Source of the DNA: Ciborinia camelliae
Lineage: Eukaryota > Ascomycota > Leotiomycetes > Helotiales > Sclerotiniaceae
NCBI GenBank assembly: GCA_025890175.1
Contig: JANPYM010000005.1
Location: 268,505-332,504 of the forward strand
Direction: 5' to 3'
Length of the DNA: 64,000 nucleotides
Within the stretch, counting starts at the first letter, position 1; the number at the start of each line of letters is the position of its first letter. Positions 37,312 to 50,771 of this stretch are shown here, piece after piece. The notes under the pieces are model-generated. The model worked only from the letters and a program-made list of their open reading frames with translations. It was not told where the DNA came from and searched no databases. Made by a program: the position numbers and the translations under genes.

Positions 37312-38638
37312 TTACCAACCACCAGTATTTACATCATCCGGCTCAGGAACTTTGCCCGCCGTTCCTTGCATTTCTCGATCATGTTCCATGTCCGCCGAAC
37401 TTCTCTGGAGAGTAGAAATATTGAACGTCTTTCTCTGATTGATTTGACCAATCGTGGGAATTGTAACTTGACTTCCTTGATGGACCACTGTAACGGTATG
37501 TGCACCATGACCTGTGAACTTGTTAAGAATTTGGGATACGGTTGACATCTTATATGCTCGATGGACGCCTTGTTCCCGACCATCCTCGCCTTCAAGTTCA
37601 ATCTCCTCTAAGCCTTGAATGTTGTAGTGTCGAAGAAGAGGTCGTAATGTTGCAATACAGCTTGCAACAATTCCTAAGCCAGCTTCCACGACGGACCAGA
37701 TGAGCATCGGCGCTATTGAATCTGCGAATGTTTATTAGTCATCTTCAAGCAAGATAATAGAGCAAGGTTTCGAACAAAGAGGGTCTGTATAATCTAAATC
37801 CACGGCAAACACCCCGATCCGTACAGCGCAAGCAACACCGGCGCTGTCGAAAAGTCAGCAAAATCATAACCCAAGAGATGATTGTGTATCACTCACAATA
37901 ATCCTAATCCTAGAACGGTGACGACGAACGTCTTGGTTTTTATGTGCATTTGCATATCCCAAACTAATGCGACAGGAATGAGGGTAAAGAGGAGGTATAG
38001 TCCGAGAGATAATCCAGCCCATGCGTAGCCTAGAGAATCTGCCGAGTCGTAGTTACAATATCCATCTACAGTTGAATCGCCTTGCATCCAAGCGTATGAG
38101 ATTGGCTGGCAATTGAAGATTAAGTAGAAGCTTGCTATGAAGCAGAGGATAACATTGATTGCTAGTCCGGCCCAAAGAGCGTATGCGCAAGGGCTGGCTA
38201 CAGTGAGACGAAGGAGACATGTAGCATAGGATGCTTTGACCGCGGTAACAACATTGATGTAAATTAAGACTGTGAGCCAGACGTACTGATGGTCGTCAGT
38301 ATATTGAATGTTTTGAGAATAGGATTGCAACCTTTGAGCTCTCAACAATATCATCCGTATCCATCCCTTTCTTATGCTGGCCAATGCCTCGTTGAACGCC
38401 GACGATTAGTAGTGATGCCATGACGATGTAGAGGCCCTAAACGCCCAGGTTAGGATAGTAGATACTGGGACTTGAAGATGTGCCTTACAAGAGCGAAGAG
38501 AATGAGGAAATCATCATGGCCGATCGTTTTTCGAATGACAACTCGAGTATAATAACGGAGTGAGACAACAACAACACCGAGGACAAGGAAAAGGATTGTT
38601 GTTGCCAATATCGAAGGACCATAAGATTCCATTCTCAT
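37312..38638 (-). CDS. Pth11-like rhodopsin-domain membrane protein
   Basis: Fungal integral membrane protein of the rhodopsin / SAT4-type domain family, related to Pth11-like receptors but without an N-terminal CFEM Cys domain. Five exons are 38638-38489, 38436-38332, 38285-37897, 37843-37776 and 37721-37312. The four introns are 46-54 nt, and the joined frame gives 373 residues. Features of the family are an N-terminal helix then LRYYTRVVIRK, a GHDDFLILFAL stretch, and GVQRGIGQHKKG. Helix pairs follow, a conserved loop CQPISYAWMQG, and a last helix before a hydrophilic cytoplasmic tail of about 115 residues. Start 38638 (MRMES) and 38632 (MES) are both possible. The second intron has a weak donor (GTTGCA) but a good TACTGAC branch site. 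Ligand and signalling partner are unknown. Confidence 0.87.
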
Positions 38639-41600
38639 TTGTAACGAAAGTTGCGACTTTCTCTGTAATGATAGAATTTTATTCGTGTTGAATTTGTTAG
38701 ATATGTTTCTAGGTATACTGAAGGATATTGTAGGTTGTAGAAGTGCATTATGCCACAAGGTGATATTCAATTTGCAATCATCCTAACAGATGTTTGAAAT
38801 AAAGATAATGAAGGAAGAGAAAGGATTGAAGAAGAGAAATCGACGGAAGGAAAGAAAGAATCGGGGGCGAGAAGCCGGAACGTTATGTATGGATTGGGAG
38901 AGAGAGGAAAGGGCAGGAGCGACCTGTTTGACTGCGGGATCATGCCTCATCCAACTTTGGAAAGTACGAGATACCAAAAATGTTTTTGCCCTGGCTGAGC
39001 CCAACCGGCATCAGAAGCAAATAAAATGGCAAATATATCTTCGTAAGTCCTTGTAGGAACCTCACCTACCTCTCAATCTGATGACAAGTAGTGAAGTATC
39101 ACCTTCTTGCTCATCAAGCAGTGAAACCTATCCATATTTGACGAAACGATATGCATACTCACTCGAAGTACCGTAGCTACGCAACATCTAAGAACAGTCC
39201 GGGAGGACTTGTTGATATCTAAGCCCCAACATGCAACAATTTCCCTGTAATTCTGTTCATGACTGCAGTGATTTGCGGCAGGAATGGACTGGATTGGGTA
39301 TGTACATATCAAGTACAAAGCGACGAACACTTGTTATTTCCGCCAGTTCTAGACTTCGGATTGCTGACAGGCGGCGCTTAGAAATACGGTAAAGTGATGT
39401 GCATGACAAGTCAGCCTTATGAAGGTTGTTACCCGTTCTATCTTATGGTTCGCATTTGAATAACGTGCTTCCATAAGTACAGTACTAAAAATACCTAGGT
39501 TGATGTCCGCACCCGTCAATTCAGACGATAGACGCATCGCTACCTAGTAGGAACTGTGACATACAGTAATTAGCGATAAAAACATGGATAGCCGCGAAGT
39601 AGGTATTAAGAGTGCCAGTTTGTATTAATCTTGTTAGACTTTTGTCCTTGGAGTTCATAGGAATCGGAGTTGGTGGCGAGGAAGATACTATACAGTTGAT
39701 TGAAAAGAAGGGCGATTTTAGGAGGTTTAAGGAATCTTAGTGGAATTTCTACCTGTAGTCCTGTGGCCAAAAGAAAAGTCCTTTTGGGCAACGAGAGAGG
39801 GAGGTGTTTCGCTTCTCACCGATTTATGTATTTATCATCAGTCCTTCATTCACACCCTCGTTTTCCATGATTGTTGAAGCAACTATTAATATATATAATC
39901 TCTGAAGGTATTGATTGAATATTTGCTTTTTTCGATATCAAGGCTTGGACCTCAACTTTCGATATCACTTCTTGAGGCTATAACTATAATCGGTACGGCT
40001 TGGCCCTGGTGGTCAATTCAATTCAATCCTCATCTGAAAGGGCTGAAGAAAGCGGCTATTTGCAGAATCAAGATGTTGGTCCTTGTATACCTACGCCACA
40101 AGAATGCCATTAAAATACCATACTATATACAATTCAATTATTCAAAAGATATTTATAAGGTGCCCAGTGGTTATCAGTTCATTATTGATTGGCCAATTCA
40201 ATATATTTACGGAAAACTGCATACCTAAGGTACCGGTAGGTAGGTATGTAGATGTAGGTATATCTTCTAGGTACTATCTCATCCGAGAATTCTGTCCAGT
40301 GTATTGGAGATTGCTGTACGCAGTGAGGATTCAAGTTGTATATTGAGGCCATTCCTAAGAGTGAAGTGCCAGTATTATTAGAAGGTTATATATTTGTCAT
40401 TATAATTCACTATTCTGACACGACACGATGGGCGTTTCGCGTAAAGTCGTAATCGCGTATTGTCCCTAATTATTTACTTTGAACCAAAATTATGGATATT
40501 TTAAATTCATTTCAATTATCGAATTGAAGCTATTCGTAATTTAAAACCAGATGTGAAATCAGCTTATTTAGCTAGATATACGTCAATTTTGTAATTATTT
40601 TGTGATTATATTGCAGTTCTTGAATCAACGTATAGATTACTGGACAGTGTCCTCCGAGGAGATAGCTTGTAGATAGGTAGGTTACGAATAGCTGGAGCTC
40701 ATTGATGACCTCGGGAATCCCCCCTTCAAGTGATGGGAAGTGAATGGAATGGGGTGAATGGAATGCGAATACTTTACCTAGGAACCTACCATGTTACTAG
40801 GTAGGTAGGTATACCAGCAATATGGCTACTGGACATATTGAAATGGAAATAGATACTCTATTATAGTAACGAAGTAGTAGGTACCCGTACAGATCTATGT
40901 TGATCATTTCTCCACTCCACCATCATCCCGCAATATGGAACCGTACACCGGTAGTGGTTATCATGATAATATCATCCATCATCAATGGTTGCAAGAGAAT
41001 TAGATAAATTAGCTCAGATATTGGGTGGGTGGCTTGAAATCAGCTGAAATCCTAATCCTAAATTAACTGATTGGGACTGTTGGGGATCATTTGATTGGCA
41101 TTGGACCAAATCCCTTCCTTACTTACCGAAAATGCCCTCTTTCCTCTCTCGCTCTCAAGGTTCTTTGTTTTGTTGTATTTTCTTTTTCAATCATGGACCA
41201 ACAGAACCCAGAAATGTAAAACCACAAATGTATGAGCCGGGCGAAAGTTGGCCCAGCTGAGCCATCGGTAAATATAACTGCCGTCAAAATCACGCGATAG
41301 ACATGTCAGAATGTACAAAAAGCATACGATGATTGAAATGAATGGAAACAACATGAAAAGAGGAGTTATTGGAAAGAAGAAACTATATAGATTTAAGAGA
41401 ACGCCCACTTCGTACGAAGCATTTGAAGTCCCTCTTTCACCTTCTGCTGTAATGCTTGCTATGTTACTCTATCTCCATCTCAATCTCAATAATGGTGCAT
41501 CAATGTCTGTTCAGCTTACCTTTCGAGCCCCCGTCATCTCATACCTCTATCTCCCTCTTGCAGGCTGCATGCAACCCAACCGCCACACATCCCCCCCTCC

Positions 41601-43606
41601 TCGTCATCATCTTGAACTTTTACCATAGGTGGTGGTGTCGAAAAGGTCTGGATTCTCTGGATTCTCTGGATTCTCTCGGGACCCGATATGGAATCTTGTA
41701 TCCTCATCACGATATGATTTGTTCTTGGTGGAAAAGCGCGACTCGAGGCTTGTTTGGTAGGTGGGAGTGGAGTGGTGAGTAAGAATGAAAAGGAAAAGGA
41801 AATGTAGAACACAAGTACTCACTCGTAAGTACAAGAACTACTATGGTTGATTTGACAAAGACTTTTCCAAGGCTTGCCTTGCTTCATGGTACGACATCGA
41901 AATGGGAGAATAAAAAGCAGATAATCGAACTACAGCATACCTAGCATAGGAGAGATGTACCATCTGATTGTACAACTTGGTGGACAACATTATTGAGACA
42001 GACATTCATCTTCTAGGTACAAACAATACTGCTGGCTGTTCAATATCTTTAAACCCCTCTTACCAACTAATCAATAACAAGTTCAATTGGATTCATTGGA
42101 TTTATTTCGCCCCTTTTTGGGGATTCGGAAGTAACATCCGTTCCCGCCTTATCGATATCCTGCCTTCGTTTCGCAATATACATATCGTACGTACCATTCG
42201 AATGGAAGGAACCCTATCGGTGCCGTGTTCATGCGTGATATGAACAAGAATCGACGAAGTGTGAAAGGAGAGGAAGAGGAAGAAGGAGAAGGAGAAGAAG
42301 AGGAGGAAGCGAACGAAGGAAAAGGAGGAGAAGAAGGAGCAAAAAAAGAAGAAAAAAAAATCATTACATCATCATCATGATCATCATGATCATCAATAAT
42401 ACTATTTATTAGGTATATACAACCGGTACCTACGAGGTAGTATTATTAGTACCTACCTAGGTACTCTCCATCCTTTCGAGCGGCCGAGCCATCCATCCAG
42501 ATTCCATTGATTCATCCCTCCATCCCTCCATCCATCCGTCCATCCGTCCATCCCACCCATCATTTCAGCTGGAGTTCACGGTGCACCCACCCCTCTTTCT
42601 CCCGTTATTCCATTTTCAATTTTCCAAGGTTCATTTCAACAGCATCACGATCGACATACTTGACAGGGAAAGATTTCTAACCCACTCCCGCTACCCACAT
42701 TGTTATTCAGTCATAACAATTCCTCACGACCTCATTGGCCACTCTTCCTCCTCGTCCCAATCGAATAGTCATATCAAACGGACCCAAGTAAGATATCCCC
42801 CATCTGATTTGTTCGGCTCGGGACCTGGGGTCTTCCGAGGAGAGAAAAAATAGGGATCCACATATTTCCTTGACCCGAAGACGCTCAAAAACCTAACCAT
42901 TTTTTTGCAATATTTGCTACAGTATTTTATAGTATTTACATCAAGTCAACCATAATTTGATAAAAAATGACAACAAACTTAACAAACGGCTTACAACTTA
43001 CAGACAGATTGGGAAAGAAAGACATAAAGACATAAAGGCATAATTGATTGTTCAAACCCTCACTCGCTACTCACTGATCCTCGAACCCCTTCCTTCATTC
43101 ACTCAACTAAATCGAACCGCCTTTCAACAAAAAAAAGAATCGACCCAGAATTATCCATTCACTCACTTCACTAGGTAAGGTACCTCGATAGGTAGGTACA
43201 AGTCGGGTATGTCAGCAATTTGATCTGAAAAGGTTTCTCAAATCTTTTTTTAAGGTTCCCATAGCTTTGGGTCGGTATATTCACCTCCACACACATGCGA
43301 TAACACCATGATCATCATCGACATCACCCTCGCCCTCGATAATCCCAATTTCACCACTGTCAACTTACACCGGCACCATCACATTGCGGAAAATCATTGC
43401 TCTATTCAATATTAATCAGTGATCAATTGAACAAGCTGGCGCATATATTTATTGACACCACGGCCACCACCACCACCCACCCACCCAAAAGTCTTTGACA
43501 AAAGGTACCGCCGCCATACTTGGTGTGGTTGGCAAGATCAAAATCAAGATCAACATTGAATACCTCACAAGATCACGGTCAAGGACAAGGACAATCCCTC
43601 ATCACC
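38639..43606. other. 5-kb gene-poor region upstream of SCAP
   Basis: It contains the promoters of two divergent genes, but no frame carries a recognisable domain. TACCTA/TAGGTA clusters are seen at 40218-40262, 40775-40815, 42410-42470 and 43173-43200. GATTCTCTG units repeat at 41651-41678. A purine-only tract occupies most of 42255-42358, CATCATGAT repeats follow at 42366-42396, and CCATCC/CGTCCATC repeats lie at 42488-42555. Long leader sequence for the SCAP mRNA is possible. Confidence 0.5.
42255..42358. repeat. polypurine tract
   Basis: An almost uninterrupted G/A run on the plus strand (GAAGGAGAAGGAGAAG-like) of about 100 bases, followed by A-rich sequence. Confidence 0.85.
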
Positions 43607-46600
43607 ATGATTTGGTACCTCCTTTATCCATTTAGGGGGTGAGTGGTTCAATTAATAACAGGCTTGTCCAAAGCTTTTATCTTTAGCTTTTTATCGTGAG
43701 CTAATTATACTTGTTGTCTAGAACCACCGAACCTTTGGAACTCGATCCGAAACATCCCATTCGAGACCGATTTTCTCGATTTGGATATAATGTCGCAAAG
43801 CACTCAGTTGCCGCCATCACTATCTCTGTTATCATTGCAACATTACTCATTTATCCCTTTCCATTCCTCTTTACGAATAACTTCACAAATGGCGCATCTA
43901 ATTTACCGCATCATGTATGGTCCTCAGCACAACCTCTCAAGGCACTGGACGAGACTAGGAAACCCGATGTGGTCATGAGATCAATATGGGTACACGGTGT
44001 GTTATTCTCTCAGCCTTCGGAGGCCCAAGAGCTAATACTGGTACAGGGAGCTATATGAAAGCTTTACAAGCAGATGTTCTTCAAGCAGCGTTGGAGATAC
44101 AGGATAATATTTTGGGACCCACCATCAACTTCAACCCTCGCAAACCAGTTAATCAAGTCCAGATTGACGATACACAGAATGAAATGTCAGCGGATACAAG
44201 AGATACCTTTCATGCAGTCAATGGTCTATCAAATTCATCTTGGTTCTTTCATTCGCCTTTACAATATTGGTCCTGCTCAAAGGAAGCCATCTCAGCTGAT
44301 GACAAAATTATAACGACAGTCAACAAGAATCTACACCAATCAACCTCAGTCAATATTACCTTAAGACACTCTATTGTCTTCAGTGGCAAGCGTTTTGAGG
44401 AGCACCTTCTAGTGGCTGCAGATGCCTTGGTCATAACTTTAGTTCACATGCTCGATTCTCCCGTCGGAAAATCCTGGGAAAGAAAGGCAGCAGAAATGGC
44501 AGCTAAAGGATCTGATAAATGGCGCATCATTCCTTCTGATGGTCGTTCGGTAACAAGCACCCCCTACGAATTCTTATTTCAGCCTACTGCCACTTGGGAA
44601 ATTTTTGCATTGGCCATTGCTTACACCTTTGGCGCATGGTGGTTCGTTGCAACTTTATGGGGCCTGCGAGCTCTCAAATCAAGGCTTGGTCTTCTCATTG
44701 CGGCAACTACTCAATTAGCCTTCACATTCACTTCGACGTTTACTATCTGTGCCATCGTCAAAACCGATCTCTCAATGATACCAAGAGAATACTACCCTCT
44801 AATTGTGGTCTTTTGTGGCACAGATCATATGCTCCAACTTGTTAGGGCTGTCATTGTCACACCCTCAGCGCATCATCCAACCCTCAGATCAGCCGAAGCT
44901 TTTGGAAAAAATGGCCATATATTTCTTGCAAACACTGGACAAAGACTTTTATTTCTTTGGGTTGTATCAAAATTTGGGGGTGAAGGGCTGGCCACTTTCT
45001 GTCGCTTTGCCACACTTGCACTACTCTTTGACTTCTTCTATCTACTAACATTCTTCGCCCCTATCCTAAGCATTGATGTACGGAGACTTCAGTTAAACGA
45101 TACACTTGCAGCCTCTCGGGAACAGCGCTACCCATCACCAGAGAAAGAATCTTCCAAGCCCTGGGCGGACTTTATCTTCCACGGAGGAAATATGCCATCA
45201 ACTCGTATTGTCGGTACTTTGGTGGTCATTATTGCAGTAATTATTTGCCAATGGCACTTTGACGAAGGAATTTTACAACGCAGCCAACATTTATTAGGAA
45301 CTACTTCGACAGCTTCCTCATCGATACTTCAGGTCGATGTTCACCAAGCCAGATCTCCAACTGCCTGGCTTCGATTGCAAGATCACGAAACTGTTCATGA
45401 GCTAATAAGCATTGTCAAACCACATGCCCATAGTTTTGTTGCTCAAGTTTATGACCCTATAGTTTTTGTTTTGAATGGCTCAGATCGAACCCCAAATACG
45501 CTTGGGGTCAGATCATTCCTCCCCGCTTTTTATGACTTTATCGAAAATCAATCCCTCCATTTTCTTCTGTTTCTTTTCGTCACAGGTGTAGCGATCAATC
45601 AATTCATCAGATATCTCTTGTCCGATGAATCTTCTGATGATGAAAACCATGAAGATCACGGTGATGAACCTTTATTATCGGTTAAAACATTTGGCTCTGG
45701 TCATGCTTTGGATGTTGTCTTGATGACTGCTTCTCGTGATGGAATTATCGTTTCAGTCGGTCTGGACAGATGGATGCGTGTTTGGGATGCACAACGAGGC
45801 GGCAGGAGCTATGTAATTGAAGATCCTGGATCCGATATCGACCCATTTCCTGTCTTAGCTATGGCAATCGACAATGATTCTAATTGGTTGGCAATCCTGT
45901 CGAAGAAGATGGTCGCCCTATGGAACATCCCCGAACGAAGATGGGGTTCAACAATGCCTGTTGATGTCAAAGGGCGGGCACCCGAGGCATTTTTCTTCAG
46001 TCACACCGAGGTTGAGCTCATTGATCCCGTTATCATTGTTCGCCATAACGGCCTCATGACAGAACTCCATATGGAAGACCATGTTTCGAAGGAATTACAA
46101 ATCTGCCGCACTCCACTAGTTTGCGTTGAGCCACATCTGGAGAAGGTCGTTATAAATGGCTCCATACCACCCCCAAAAATCATAACTGCATCAAAACGTG
46201 GCTGTGTCCATGTTGCGGTTGAAGAAGATTCTGGTTGGGTCTCATATGATCTCAGGCTCCCTTGGGTATCAGATGACAAAGACGTCAACTCCATTCTTCC
46301 ATTACCAGCATTGTCTTCATTTCTGGCTATACGCGACCACAGTGTTGACCTTGTCGACATATATACTCACAGTGTCACTCATTCGTTCGTTACAGAGAAT
46401 ATTAAGCCTGGAACATTGCAATGTGTTCACTCGACAAGACGAAGGCCACAATGTGGTTCTGTTGGCTTGGGTTCATTTGCGCTTATGTATACTTGCAATG
46501 AAACCGGAAACTTGACGATGCAATCTTACTTGCCCAGCAGGGAAGGTGATACTATATGTTTCCGTGATCCCGAAAAGCCAGGCTCTAAAACATGCTGTCT

Positions 46601-47096
46601 TTGGCGGGATACCATAGAGCGGAAATATAGTATTTATAATCCTGGTGATTGGCAAGCACTTCAATCAGGTTATGTGGTGGGTGTGCGGAAATTACAAGAC
46701 AAAGGCAAACAAGCCATGGGAAATCAACTCTTGGGATCTATTGGAGGCAGTGGGCTTCGAAGACGTGGTGTTTCTGATAGGACATCTACTCCGGACCATC
46801 CAGGAGGCAAAAATGATGGCTGGGAAGTTTGGAGTTTGGGATCGAGAGGAGATGAGACATCCGTGCCGTTAAATTCAGTATATGACCAGCTACTACTTGT
46901 TGGCAAACTTGGCCCAGTCACGAAAGTCGGTACGAATAGTATCGCTGTCGCCTTGGGAAATGTTGTCAAACTTATTACCGTCGGTCACGAACGTTATGAT
47001 CGCCCTGGTAATGAATCCGATGAAAGCTTCGTAGGCATGGCACCCGCAGCGAATAGGAGGAAGAGATCAGTTTTCTCAAGAAAGAGAACAGACTGA
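43607..47096 (+). CDS. scp1: SREBP cleavage-activating protein (SCAP) homologue
   Basis: SCAP senses sterol in the ER membrane and escorts the SREBP transcription factor, linking ergosterol level and oxygen to lipid gene expression (family knowledge from S. pombe Scp1 and mammals). Exons are 43607-43638, 43722-43996 and 44047-47096 (introns 83 and 50 nt), giving 1118 residues. The short first exon encodes MIWYLLYPFRG; the second begins TTEPLELDP. A first transmembrane helix lies near residues 40-60, then a luminal loop of about 220 residues. The sterol-sensing domain follows at roughly 286-442, with several helices including IFALAIAYTFGAWWFVATLW and the PREYYPLIVVF segment. Another helix lies near 490-505 and one near 600. 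The C-terminal half is a WD40-like propeller that starts with an ASRDGIIVSVGLDRWMRVWD repeat. Length and order fit the family. The start is supported by the conserved short exon. Confidence 0.92.
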
Positions 47097-48341
47097 TATG
47101 AAGCATCTTCATAACTTTTTTTCAAATACCATTTGTGTTTTTATTTTCAATTTACTTCTGGGAGGGAAGGATGATACCCATTATATGGACAAAAGGCGTT
47201 TTTCCAAATGAATTGATACAGGATTTTACTACGATTAATAAAGTGGCGTTCATGGATGATGGCGTGTTTCATTCTCATGTTGCAATGGCAAGGCGTTGGA
47301 GGAACTTGAAATGGATATAGTGGCATCTATATCAGAATTGGGGGTTTATGGTTACGGTAAATGCTTAGCTTCCAGGCACGCTGAGCTCAAACGGTATTGG
47401 GGCTTCCTTTCTCAATGAATGATCACCATGATGATCCGGCAGGCTTGCTTGGGAAAGATGAAGGACGGGGGGGGGATTAAGAACAAGGCTACCAAAAGGG
47501 GTTACCGGTTAACTAGCCCACTGCTATCTCTGCAGCGAAGCCAAATTATCATTTACCTAGGTATTGATATTAATTTTAACTTGAACCACCATTATGCAAG
47601 CAGGATTTCTCCTCAAGTTGATGAGATTTTAATGAATGAACGTGAAATGAAATTAGAGAGTGAAGAAATCTTGTAGTTGAGGTGTAGGGCATCTTAATTG
47701 CTGATCTTAGGTACCTACTGTAAAGTATATATTATCATTGATAGCCAGCCCTACCTACCTATCTATCTATCTATCTATCTATCCTAGGTATGGCAGTCAG
47801 CCCTATGAATTATTTATAATTTACCGTACTGGCGGGAACTAGGTACCTAAGTATGTTGATAGCTGGAGTACCTAGTAGATGATAATGATAAAGATAAAGA
47901 TAAGTGAAGGCTTCACTGGCACCGGGAATGCCCCTCAAAAGCTTTAATGTTCTTTTCCCCTAGGGGACGGATGGATGGATGGACGGACCCCACTTGTAGT
48001 GTAGTCTCTTATCGCATTTTTGGTAGGTATGGATAGGTAGGTAGGTTATCTATCGCTAGTACCTTACGGTACCGGTACCTACCTAACTCCACATCAAATA
48101 TAAGGTTGTATGTAAAATTCACGTTCATGACACGATACTTCGAAATCTCGAGTATTTTGAGCATTTTGATTCTCTCTCTCCCTCTCTCTCCCTCTCTCTC
48201 TCTCACGCTCGAGCTCGAGCTCCAGCCTGCTTATATGATATAAACACTCTCTTTCTCTTTCTCTTTTATACTCTGTCGTTCTCTTATATTCATTGAGAAA
48301 TCTTCCTCACAGCTCATTCCCAACCAAAATAAAATAATTCA
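47097..48341. other. intergenic, SCAP to ketoreductase
   Basis: No gene seen. It contains a CTAT microsatellite (about 47758-47782), GATGGATGGATGG at 47968-47982, TACCTA/TAGGTA motifs at 48022-48088, and a TC-rich run at 48171-48205 that probably lies in the promoter of the downstream gene. Confidence 0.55.
48171..48270 (+). promoter_or_regulatory. CT-rich promoter tract with TATA-like site
   Basis: TCTC repeats (48171-48204), GAGCTCGAGCTC words and CTTTCTCTTTCTC stand 75-170 bases before the start at 48342, with TTATATGATATAA at 48230-48242. Pyrimidine tracts are frequent core-promoter features of fungal housekeeping genes; the assignment is inference. Confidence 0.4.
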
Positions 48342-49612
48342 ATGTCGTCCCTACCCTTTCCCTACTACTGGTTCATCACCGCCGCATTGTTTTTTATCCC
48401 GGTGATGGTGATTGTGATTTCGACTCGTAGCTTATGGTGGAGGAGTCGATTTGTTGTGAGGGGGAAGGTATGTGTTTTTTTGTTTTTTTTGGGGGGGGTT
48501 TGGTGGTATCATTACCGCATCCTCCTCCTACTCTTCCTCATCTCCCCCCCCCCAAGGATGAAGAGGACGGAGGAGGATGAGATGGTGATGTGCGGCTTAC
48601 GTCCTCGAAAGCTAACTAAGAAAAAAAAAATAGACAGTACTACTCACCGGTGCATCCGAGGGAATGGGAAAGAGTGTTGCGATTCAACTTGCACGAAAAG
48701 GCGCCAATGTTATTATCGTGGCGAGGAATGTGGAGAAATTGGAGAAGGCGATGAGGGAGATTAGGGTTGGTAGATTTTGTTTTCTTGTTTTTTTGCGATT
48801 CGCATGTTTGTTTTGATGATTGGGATGCTAACGTTCCCCAGGCCTCAGCTCTCTCCCCCTCAACCCAATCCTTCCACTATATATCCGCCGATGTCTCCAT
48901 CCCCGGTGAAGCCTCCCGCATACTCTCCGAAGCTACCGAGTTCAATTCATCCATAACCCCCGATATCGTCTGGTGTATCGCCGGCACCAGTACCCCAGGC
49001 TTCTTCCTCGACACTACGCCTGACAAACTACGTACACAAATGGATATCAATTATTGGTCTTGTGCAGATATGGCGCATTGCGTTTTGAAATCGTGGTTAT
49101 CCACCCCCAACGCCGAAAAGAAAGAAAGGCATTTGATTTTCACCAGTAGCGTCGTCGCTTTCTATTCCATCGTTGGCTACACCCCATACTCACCGGCCAA
49201 AGCAGCGATTAAGAGTTTGAGCGATACGTTGTATCAAGAAGTGCTCGCATATCCCAACCCTCCACACATCCACACGGTTTTCCCCGGGACGATCGCGAGC
49301 CCGGGACTCGAGTTGGAGAATCGCGGAAAACCGGAAATCACGCATCTCTTGGAGGAAACGGATCCCATCCAAACGCCGGATGACGTTGCGAGAAATGCGA
49401 TCGCGGGGCTGGAGAGAGGAGAGTATCTTGTGACGGTGGGCTGGTTGGGCAGCATGATGAGGGCTTGTGCGTGGGGTGGGAGTCGGAGGGGGAATTGGCT
49501 GCTGGATACCGCGGTTACGTGGGGAACGAGTGTGGTTTGGATGTTTGTAGGGAGGGATCTGGATGGGAAGGTTAGGAGGTGGGGGGAAGAGAGGAAGTTT
49601 GCGAGGGCTTGA
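48342..49612 (+). CDS. TSC10: 3-ketodihydrosphingosine reductase
   Basis: Short-chain dehydrogenase that reduces 3-ketodihydrosphingosine to dihydrosphingosine with NADPH in the ER, the second step of sphingolipid synthesis. Exons are 48342-48467, 48634-48765 and 48842-49612; introns of 166 and 76 nt join in phase 0 to give 342 residues. An N-terminal membrane helix spans about 11-30. The cofactor motif TGASEGMG is at 47-54, DVS near 103, and CIAG (in place of NAG) near 131-134. The catalytic Ser lies in FTSS (186-189), and the YSPAK active site is Y202-K206. A hydrophobic segment near residue 310 could contact the membrane. The last donor site is GTTGGT, non-optimal but supported by frame. 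The CIAG variant and membrane segments favour this enzyme over other SDRs. Confidence 0.9.
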
Positions 49613-50142
49613 TCGATCGATCGATCGATTGATTATCTTTGGATCGATGGACTCATTCAATGACCTTCTGATAGGAATTCACCCTATATCTCCGGAATCA
49701 TGCACATATTTTCTAGGGAGAAGAAGATTATATATATGTATATGGCCAGATTAATCTTTGGAGCCTTGGAATTCGTCAATTCGAGATTGGCTGGCTGGCT
49801 ACATGGTTGAGGAGTCAAATACATAGATGTTGTATGTTGTATGTTGTACGTATATAGACTAACATCGCATCGCATCGCTATGCTATAGACCACACCACAC
49901 GACACCACCCCGGAATAGAAAATAAAAGATAACAGGACTCATACAGAAAATAAAAAACTTACTTCCCATGGTATAGAATATCATAGAATATTTATGATAT
50001 ATTTATGATATATCGTTGGAAGTTGTTGTGCTGTATTGGTTCTATGTGGTTTGTATGTGCTGGGCTGGCTGGCTGGCTGGCTTTGGCTTCTTGATTCTGG
50101 GATTCTGGGATTCTGGAATTCTGTATGGGGTGGGGAGGGGGA

Positions 50143-50152
50143 NNNNNNNNNN
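50143..50152. other. assembly gap (10 N)
   Basis: A run of ten N between a G-rich end and GGGAGTTAG. Unlike the two gaps in the AT-rich island, I see no duplicated flank. Confidence 1.
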
Positions 50153-50771
50153 GGGAGTTAGTGTTCGATTGCATCTTTTTTTCATCTATCTATCTATTTA
50201 TTTATTTGGGGGATTTATTTGGGGGAAAGGGGAGGGGGAAGAGGGGGGGAAATCCATCCCATCTATTCAACAATTTTTTCATTCAACCATTTTTGTTTTT
50301 CATTCACGAGTTTCAAGACAGGAGTTTCAACATTGAAATAATCAAAAGTCACGCGTGTTATTTCATTCCTGAAATAGCATACTAGGTAGGCTAGGTACCT
50401 ACTTCTCCCCTTAACATTCCTTAACTACTTCTCCCCTTAACTCCTTGACTCCTTAACTCCTTAACTCTATGACTCCTTGACCCCCAACCCAACCCAACCC
50501 AACTAGCTAGTGTCCAATAAAAAGTACAAGTTGAAAGTTGAAAGTTGAAAGTTGAAAGTTCGTTTGGGGGTTTCTTTGGGGTTTCTTGGGGTTTTGGGGG
50601 TTTGTCCTGATGAATCCAAAAATTCCTGTTTCGTAAATCTTTTTTTTTTGGATGAGGATTTGGATGGGTTGCGGATTTGGATGCGGATTGTGTTAGATTA
50701 GATTGTATTGTATTGTATTGTATGAGTGTTACACATGAGATATTATTCCACCTCTCCTTTTCTCTCCTAGT

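Noticed and set aside
39911..40346. Two overlapping plus-strand frames of 105 and 87 codons
   Set aside because: No recognisable motif; codon content looks like non-coding AT-leaning sequence.
40527..40606. Short plus-strand frame reading NYRIEAIRNLKPDVKSAYLA
   Set aside because: Suggestive amino-acid composition, but stops lie immediately on both sides and no splice sites or homologous context were seen.
42581..42853. Plus-strand frame of 90 codons upstream of SCAP
   Set aside because: No domain and rich in simple repeats; may be leader sequence, but nothing supports translation.
47758..47782. CRISPR-like spacing of repeats
   Set aside because: Only a CTAT microsatellite with no spacers; CRISPR arrays are not expected in a fungal nuclear genome.
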